Below, piece after piece: positions 59,097-64,000 of a stretch of DNA of 64,000 nt. The stretch lies in NCBI RefSeq assembly GCF_028747205.1, contig NZ_CP112880.1, positions 310,001 through 374,000 on the forward strand, written 5' to 3'. Below the pieces are notes generated by a model. That model had not been told where the DNA came from and did no database searches. It was given only the letters and a program-made list of their open reading frames with translations. Positions within the stretch are counted from its first letter, which is position 1; each line of letters opens with the position of its first letter. Source of the DNA: Streptomyces sp. CA-278952 (GTDB lineage: Bacteria > Actinomycetota > Actinomycetes > Streptomycetales > Streptomycetaceae). The translations under genes were made by a program, and so were the position numbers.

Positions 59097-61631
59097 TCAG
59101 GAGGCCGGATCCGGAGCGCCCGCCGTGCGCCCCGGATCCGGCCTCCTGAACGTGCGCCAGAGGTCCGGCCCGGGCGCCCGGTCCTGACGGGGCCGCCGGA
59201 CCTCCGGGGTCCCGGCCCACCGGGCGGCGAGCAGGATCGCGATGTCGTCGGGGCGGTCGGTGGCCGCCCTGGCCTCTCCGATGACCTGGTCGGCCGTCTC
59301 GGCCAGGGGGACCGCACCGATGCGTTCGACGGTGGCGCGCAGCCGCTCGATCCCCTCGTCGATGTCCGTCCCGGGGCGCTCGATCAGCCCGTCCGTGAAC
59401 AGGGCGAGCATCGCGCCCGGTTCGAGGCGCATCTCCGTGACCGGGTAGGCCGCCTGCCCGTCGATCCCGAGCACGATGCCGCCGGGCAGGTCCAGCACTT
59501 CCGTCCGGCCGTCCGGCCGCCGCAGCACCGGCTGCGGGTGGCCCGCCCGTACGGCGCGGGCCACTCCGGTCACCGGGTCCAGCGCGATGTAGCAGCAGCT
59601 CGCGAACTGGCCCGGGTCGAGGTCGATGAGCAGCCGGTTCGTCCCGCTCATCACCTCCCGGGGATCGTGGTTGCTCAGCGCAAACGCCCTTACCGCACTG
59701 CGCAGTTGCCCCATGGTCGCGGCGGCGGAGACACCGTGGCCCTGTACGTCGCCGATGATCAGGGCGAGTTCGTGGCCGGTCTCGATGACGTCGTACCAGT
59801 CGCCGCCCACGTCCATCCCCTGGGTGCCGGAGAGGTAGCGTCCCAGGGTGTCCACCCCGTCCACCTCGGGCAGCCGGTGCGGCAGCAGGGCGTTCTGGAG
59901 TCCGCGGGCGAGGGCCGACTCGCTGTCGTAGCGCTGGGCGCGCTTCAGGGCCTGGGCGATGAGTCCGGCCAGTGCCGTCAGGACCGTACGTTCCTCCGGG
60001 CTGAAGCCGCGGGGGCGGTCGAACCCGAGGATGCAGGAGCCGACGGGCCGCCCCGAGGCGATCAGCGGCAGGAACGCGCGGGCCCCGACGTCCGCGTCGA
60101 TCGGGATGCCCGGATAGGCCTCGGTCAAGCGCTGCATGGACTCGAAGAACATCGGGCGGCCCGTGGTCAGGGTCTCCACCCCGGGAATGCTGACGTCGAG
60201 CTCGACCCCTTCGAAACGGTCGAGGAAACCCTTCGGGAACCCCGTCTCGAAGGCCAGATGGAGATGGCCCTCGTCCAGCAGATAGATAGCGAGCCGGCGG
60301 CCGCCGAACGCGGGCAGCAGCTCCTCCGTGACCACCTCGGAGACCTGACGTGCCGTGACCGCCTCGGTCAGCGCGATGGCGAGGGCCACCGGCCGGTACA
60401 GCGCCGAGGAGCGGTCGGCGGTCGAGCCGATGCCCAGGCCCGGCGCGGTGACCGAGCCCGGGGCGTAGTCCGGCCGGTCGGTCTCCTGGAGGACGACGCT
60501 CACCCCGTCGTGGCCCGGGTACAGGGACACCGACAGCCAGCGCGAGGGCGGGCGGCGGGCGAGGAAGTGGACGGGCTCGTCGGCCATGAGGGCGGCCCGG
60601 TAGTGGTCCTCGTAGGCCTCGTGCCCGAACCACGGCAGGGCCTGCCACACGACGTGGCCCACGAGCTCCTCCCGGGAGTGGCCGAGCAGCTCCTCGGCGA
60701 GGCCGTTCGCGTAGGTGATCCGGCCCAGCCGGTCGAGGGAGAGGATGCCGCGCGGCAGCCGGTCGGCTGCCTCCGCCACGACGGGCCCCGCGCCGAGGTC
60801 GACCAGGAAGCCGCTCAGACGGCTGGCGGACACATCGCCGACCGGGTGCGTCCAGCGGCCGGACAGCTCCAGCAGATGGGACCGGCCGTCGGGCCCGCGC
60901 AGCCGCATCCGCCGGACGACCGGTTCGGCCGATTCCACCGTCTGGCGGGCCAGCGCCCACAGCCCGTACACGTCCTCCGGGACCAGCCGTTCGGCGAGCG
61001 CGTCCACGGTGCCCGGGAAGGCGGCGGGCTCGAAGCCGAGGATCGCGCAGAGTTCGTCGTCGGCGGCGACCTGCCCGGAGTGCAGGTCCCAGTCGAAGCG
61101 GCCGACCCGGACCGGGGGCGTGGTGGCGGCGGGCAGCTGCACGGGAACCGGCTCGGTCTCCCATACGCAGTCGACGCCCCGCTGGTCCAGATCGGTGAGC
61201 GCGTCACCGAGCCGGTGGCCCAAGCGGTGCAGCCGGGCGCCGTCGGCGGGGGCGACCGGCCGCCCCGGCGTGGAGGCCCGCAGGATCGCCAGCACGCCCA
61301 GGCTCCCCCGGGGTCCGGTGATCGGCACCCACAGCGAACCGAAAGGGAACGGCAGTCCGGCCATCAGCTGCGGGAACCGGCGCATCGCTTCCTCCGCGTC
61401 GGAGAGCAGCACGGGCCGGCCCGAGCGGTAGGCCTCGGACACCGGGAAGGGCCGGTTCACCTGCATCCGCCACCAGGGCCGGAACAGCGGTCCCGGCAGT
61501 CCGGCGAGCACCGCGAGCCGCAGCAGCCCGGGCGTCCGGCTGCGGAGGTAGACACCGCCCGCGTAGCCGTCGCTCGACTCGACGGCGCTGACGAGGGCCT
61601 GCGCGAGTACGAGGGACAGTTCGTCGGGCAC
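59097..61631 (-). CDS. GAF-PAS-GAF SpoIIE-family protein phosphatase
   Basis: This 844-residue soluble PP2C-type Ser/Thr phosphatase starts with GTG at 61631, preceded by GAGGGTGG. The order is a GAF-like sensor (about 5-150), a second PAS-like region (about 175-280), a PAS domain (about 290-400; ILSLDRLGRITYANGLAEE), a GAF domain (about 420-580), and SpoIIE (about 610-805; MDVGGDWYDVIETG and IGDVQGHGVSAAATMGQL hold the metal Asp residues). Such proteins dephosphorylate anti-anti-sigma factors in response to signals. No partner anti-sigma gene is next to it. Confidence 0.93.
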   Translation of the reverse strand: MPDELSLVLAQALVSAVESSDGYAGGVYLRSRTPGLLRLAVLAGLPGPLFRPWWRMQVNRPFPVSEAYRSGRPVLLSDAEEAMRRFPQLMAGLPFPFGSLWVPITGPRGSLGVLAILRASTPGRPVAPADGARLHRLGHRLGDALTDLDQRGVDCVWETEPVPVQLPAATTPPVRVGRFDWDLHSGQVAADDELCAILGFEPAAFPGTVDALAERLVPEDVYGLWALARQTVESAEPVVRRMRLRGPDGRSHLLELSGRWTHPVGDVSASRLSGFLVDLGAGPVVAEAADRLPRGILSLDRLGRITYANGLAEELLGHSREELVGHVVWQALPWFGHEAYEDHYRAALMADEPVHFLARRPPSRWLSVSLYPGHDGVSVVLQETDRPDYAPGSVTAPGLGIGSTADRSSALYRPVALAIALTEAVTARQVSEVVTEELLPAFGGRRLAIYLLDEGHLHLAFETGFPKGFLDRFEGVELDVSIPGVETLTTGRPMFFESMQRLTEAYPGIPIDADVGARAFLPLIASGRPVGSCILGFDRPRGFSPEERTVLTALAGLIAQALKRAQRYDSESALARGLQNALLPHRLPEVDGVDTLGRYLSGTQGMDVGGDWYDVIETGHELALIIGDVQGHGVSAAATMGQLRSAVRAFALSNHDPREVMSGTNRLLIDLDPGQFASCCYIALDPVTGVARAVRAGHPQPVLRRPDGRTEVLDLPGGIVLGIDGQAAYPVTEMRLEPGAMLALFTDGLIERPGTDIDEGIERLRATVERIGAVPLAETADQVIGEARAATDRPDDIAILLAARWAGTPEVRRPRQDRAPGPDLWRTFRRPDPGRTAGAPDPAS
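59098..59148. terminator. 17-bp stem hairpin inside the 3' end of the phosphatase gene
   Basis: CAGGAGGCCGGATCCGG (59098-59114) pairs with 59132-59148. It overlaps the phosphatase stop codon (59097-59099) and encodes its last residues. It probably also ends transcription from convergent fprA. Confidence 0.7.
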
Positions 61632-61750
61632 TCGGCCACCCTCGTGTTCCCCGGCCGCGGCCCCGTTTCCGGCGGGCGGGGGATGCCGGGGCGTTCCGTG
61701 CCGGGTCACACAGCCAGCATGCTCCCGGTGCGGGGTACCCCGCACCTCCG

Positions 61751-61780
61751 GTGACCGGCCGCCCCCCGACGGCCGGTCAC
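61751..61780 (-). terminator. 11-bp stem terminator after the secreted protein gene
   Basis: GTGACCGGCCG (61751-61761) pairs with 61770-61780 across an 8-base loop, just past the stop at 61791. Confidence 0.75.
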
Positions 61781-61790
61781 GGACGTGGCC

Positions 61791-62408
61791 TCAGTACAGC
61801 TTGGCGACGGCGGTGCGCGTCGTCTTCTTGAAGCCCTCCAGCGGTGCGCCGTCGAGTTCGCCGAGCTGTCCCCACTCGACGACGGTCACGGCCCTGCCGT
61901 CGCGGCCCACGGAGTAGAGCCCGATGTCGGTGGAGCCGACCTCCGGGTAGGACGTGTCGATGCTGTAGACGTGCGCGCCCTCCTCGATGTCGACGCGGCC
62001 GTGGTGGAACGCCTCCCCCTCCAGGCCGGGGTCCTGCTCCTTCAGCCGGTCGAGGCAGGTCTCCAGGGCGCTGCGCAGCTCGGCGGCGAGCGTCTTGGCC
62101 CGAGCGGTGGTGGTGGCGACCGTGGTGGTCTGGCGGGCGCCGGTGTCCAGTTCGGTGCGGAAGTCCCGGTGGCGGGTGCCGGCCGCCGGGGCGATGCCGG
62201 CGGTGCACACCGATCCCTCGGCCGGCACTCCCTGGCGTACGGGACCGGCCGTCCAGGGTGTGGTGGACGCGGGCAGCTGGCCCGCGCTCAGGAACTTCGG
62301 CTGGACGGGAGCGGGGGCCGGCGCCGCGGCGGCGGGCACCTGGGCCAGTGCGGTGACGGCCAGGCCCGCGGTCGCGGCGGTCAGCAGTGCGGTGCGAAGG
62401 GTGCGCAT
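61791..62408 (-). CDS. Secreted protein of unknown function
   Basis: This 205-residue protein has an N-terminal signal peptide (MRTLRTALLTAATAGLAVTA, cleavage near AAAAP). The mature part has two cysteines that could form a disulfide (SVCTAGIA and LETCLDRL) and strands such as HVYSIDTSYPEVG and AVTVVEWGQLG. It resembles the PknH-like/sensor-domain extracytoplasmic proteins of actinomycetes, but this is not certain. GGGGAAA lies upstream of the ATG at 62408. Confidence 0.75.
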   Translation of the reverse strand: MRTLRTALLTAATAGLAVTALAQVPAAAAPAPAPVQPKFLSAGQLPASTTPWTAGPVRQGVPAEGSVCTAGIAPAAGTRHRDFRTELDTGARQTTTVATTTARAKTLAAELRSALETCLDRLKEQDPGLEGEAFHHGRVDIEEGAHVYSIDTSYPEVGSTDIGLYSVGRDGRAVTVVEWGQLGELDGAPLEGFKKTTRTAVAKLY

Positions 62409-62651
62409 GGTGAGGTTTCCCCGTTTCGGATGGTGCGGTCAGGTGGTCGTACGGCGTCGCGCCGAGGTGTGCGGAGCCCGCTGAGGGACCCTGCGGCGGC
62501 GGTACCGGAACGAGCACCAGCCTGGGCCGCCGCCCCGGACACGGACAAGTGCGACCCGGCTTCCCGCCGGGCTGGAACCGTCCCACCCCTGGTGACGTGG
62601 GTGTTCTCGGAGGGCTGGAACGCCCTGGAACGGGCTGCGGGGAGGTCGAGC

Positions 62652-64000
62652 GTGTCGGGTGACGCCGAGGGGGCCGCGCGGGCGGTGCTGGCGGAGCGGC
62701 TGAGCGCGCTGCGGGAGCGGTCGGGCCGGACGTACGCGTCGCTGGCCCGCCGGATCGGGGTCAGCGGGTCGACGCTGCACCGGTACTGCACGGGGCGCAC
62801 GGTACCCGCCGAGTTCGCCCCCGTGGAGCGGCTGGCCCGCCTGTGCGGCGCACCGGCCGGGGAGCGGGAGGCACTGCACCGTCTGTGGATTCTGGCGGAC
62901 CGCGAACGCCTCGATCGGCAGGGGGCGGCGCAGGGGAAGCCGGAGGAGAAGGCTGACGCTGAGACCGGGGCTGAGGCGGCTCCGACGGAAGTCGTGCCGG
63001 TGGACGGATCGGCCGGGGAGACGGTGGCGCCCCGGCGGTGGGCGGCGCTGCCCCACGCCGCCGCGGCCGGGCCGTCCGGCGCGGCCGTGTCCGGGCCGCC
63101 GCCGTCCGCGGCCCACGAGCCGTCCGGCCGCACCGGTCCTCGCCCGGGGCCGGCTCCCGTCGCCGGGGAGGCGGCCACGATCGGGAGCGGGACTCCCCGC
63201 GGGCCGGTGTCCCGGTCGCGTCGAGCACGCCGGTACGGGCAGGGGCTCGGTGTCCTCGCCGCCGCGGTGCTCGCTCTCACCCTGGTCGCGGCCTTCGGAG
63301 GGACGTCGCTCCCGGGCCCGGACCGGCGCCCGTCGGTGGCCCAGCGGCCGGGCGGGCCCCCGGCCGACAGCCCGGAGCCCTCGCCTTCCGCCTCCCGCAC
63401 GCCCGGGAAACCGCAGGGCTCGCCGAGCGGGACCCCACGCGGAACGCCGTCCGGCTCCACCCGGCCGGCAACCGTGCCGCCCGGCGTCGAACAGCGCGGG
63501 GAGGCGCTCCCCCGGACATCCAAGGACTCGCCGGGCCCGAAGGCCGGACGTGTGCCGTTCACCTGGACCGCGGACGGCCACGTCTGGAAGAACGGCTGCG
63601 ACCACTCCTACCTCGTCGACCGGGCGCCTGCCGCCGTCCCGCCGCCCCCGGTGGAGGCGGACGCCGAGTCCTGGGCCGGAGCGCTCGACGCGGTGCACGC
63701 GGGCGAGGCCGGTGTCCGGATCACGTTGCAGGGCAAGGACGAGCGGGCCGTGGTGCTGGAAGCCCTGCGGATCCGGGTGGTCGAGCGTCGTTCGCCGGCG
63801 GAGGGCCGGGTCTACCGGATGAGCTCCGGCTGCGGCGGTGCCCTCACCCCGAGGATGTTCGACGTGGATCTCGACGCGCCCCGCCCCGTCGCCCGCTCGG
63901 TCGCGGGCAACGACTCGGGCGAGCCCATCGAGGCGGTCGCCTTCCCGTACAGCGTCTCCGTCACCGATCCCGAGGTCCTCCTGATCACGGGTCGCACGGT
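62652..64000 (+). CDS. Membrane-anchored HTH protein, 3' end outside window
   Basis: The frame starts with GTG at 62652, six bases after GGAGG, and is still open at the window edge (449 codons). Residues 10-75 form an XRE-like HTH (YASLARRIGVSGSTLHRYCT and LARLCGAPAGEREALHRLW). A long Pro/Gly/Ala linker follows, then a single membrane segment at about 194-214 (LGVLAAAVLALTLVAAFGG). The Pro/Ser-rich extracytoplasmic part ends in a folded region starting PFTWTADGHVWKNGCDHSY. Such proteins are frequent in Streptomyces; ligand and targets are unknown. Confidence 0.9.
   Translation, partial: MSGDAEGAARAVLAERLSALRERSGRTYASLARRIGVSGSTLHRYCTGRTVPAEFAPVERLARLCGAPAGEREALHRLWILADRERLDRQGAAQGKPEEKADAETGAEAAPTEVVPVDGSAGETVAPRRWAALPHAAAAGPSGAAVSGPPPSAAHEPSGRTGPRPGPAPVAGEAATIGSGTPRGPVSRSRRARRYGQGLGVLAAAVLALTLVAAFGGTSLPGPDRRPSVAQRPGGPPADSPEPSPSASRTPGKPQGSPSGTPRGTPSGSTRPATVPPGVEQRGEALPRTSKDSPGPKAGRVPFTWTADGHVWKNGCDHSYLVDRAPAAVPPPPVEADAESWAGALDAVHAGEAGVRITLQGKDERAVVLEALRIRVVERRSPAEGRVYRMSSGCGGALTPRMFDVDLDAPRPVARSVAGNDSGEPIEAVAFPYSVSVTDPEVLLITGRT

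Noticed and set aside
57535..61164. A 1,209-codon open frame on the minus strand across fprA and the phosphatase gene.
   Set aside because: Antisense/offset frames stay open in GC-rich DNA. The fprA and SpoIIE proteins on the real frames have complete family motifs; this frame has none.

Overview
The window reads as a stretch of a Streptomyces (or very close actinomycete) chromosome. Base composition is very GC-rich with G/C-dominated third codon positions. Start codons are ATG, GTG and TTG, many operons are joined by ATGA or GTGA overlaps, and several gene families are typical of the genus (bL37, DUF5133, DUF6221, an LPFR-motif small protein, AztABCD, SpoIIE-type phosphatases, a c-di-AMP riboswitch ahead of a LysM transglycosylase). 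I see no rRNA, tRNA, CRISPR array, insertion sequence or prophage.

Layout. 1-4.5 kb: the end of a short-chain dehydrogenase, a thioredoxin-like protein, a PucR-type regulator, and a divergent ferredoxin reductase/acyl desaturase operon. 4.6-9.8 kb: a zinc uptake locus (permease AztB, binding protein AztC, two AztD-like metallochaperones, divergent ATPase AztA) with a Zur box between aztA and aztB. 10-16.4 kb: a secreted SMP-30-like propeller, an MmyB-like regulator, a nucleotidyltransferase-fold protein, a cytochrome P450, an APH-like kinase with an anomalous tail, and a hexapeptide acetyltransferase. 16.5-27.7 kb: an HNH-like protein, an MFS/HxlR divergent pair, an ACR3-like carrier, a reductase-domain protein, TetR plus AidB-like acyl-CoA dehydrogenase, a double-MerR regulator divergent from an erythromycin esterase, an F420-type LLM oxidoreductase and a Rieske oxygenase. 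28-34.2 kb: a polyol utilisation operon (DeoR regulator, ABC binding protein, two permeases, zinc dehydrogenase, PfkB kinase) ending at a strong hairpin.

34.2-45.7 kb: mostly small housekeeping and stress genes (bL37, DUF4190, nitrobindin, siderophore-interacting protein with an iron box and an ABC-transporter relic, S66 peptidase, class A beta-lactamase, PfpI, YbdK-like ligase, DUF5133, LPFR peptide, cold-shock protein, DUF6221, VOC protein, DHA2 exporter). 45.8-49.5 kb: an srsABC-like phenolic lipid operon (type III PKS, methyltransferase, FAD hydroxylase) divergent from a UbiA prenyltransferase. 49.6-56 kb: a multidomain alpha-1,3-glucanase, an uncharacterised two-gene operon, and a cholesterol oxidase. 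56-64 kb: a LysM transglycosylase under a c-di-AMP riboswitch, FprA, a GAF/PAS/SpoIIE phosphatase, a secreted protein and a membrane HTH protein cut by the window end.

The most informative non-coding signals are regulatory. The aztA/aztB and merR/esterase pairs both look like divergent leaderless promoters, each with a TANNNT hexamer exactly 7 bases from each ATG and the operator lying on top. Four further genes show TANNNT plus 6 bases plus ATG without a Shine-Dalgarno sequence. The cholesterol oxidase leader carries a perfect match to the KstR consensus. A 36-bp near-perfect palindrome precedes the DHA2 exporter. A short coding-like frame at 42909-42998 appears to begin at AUC.
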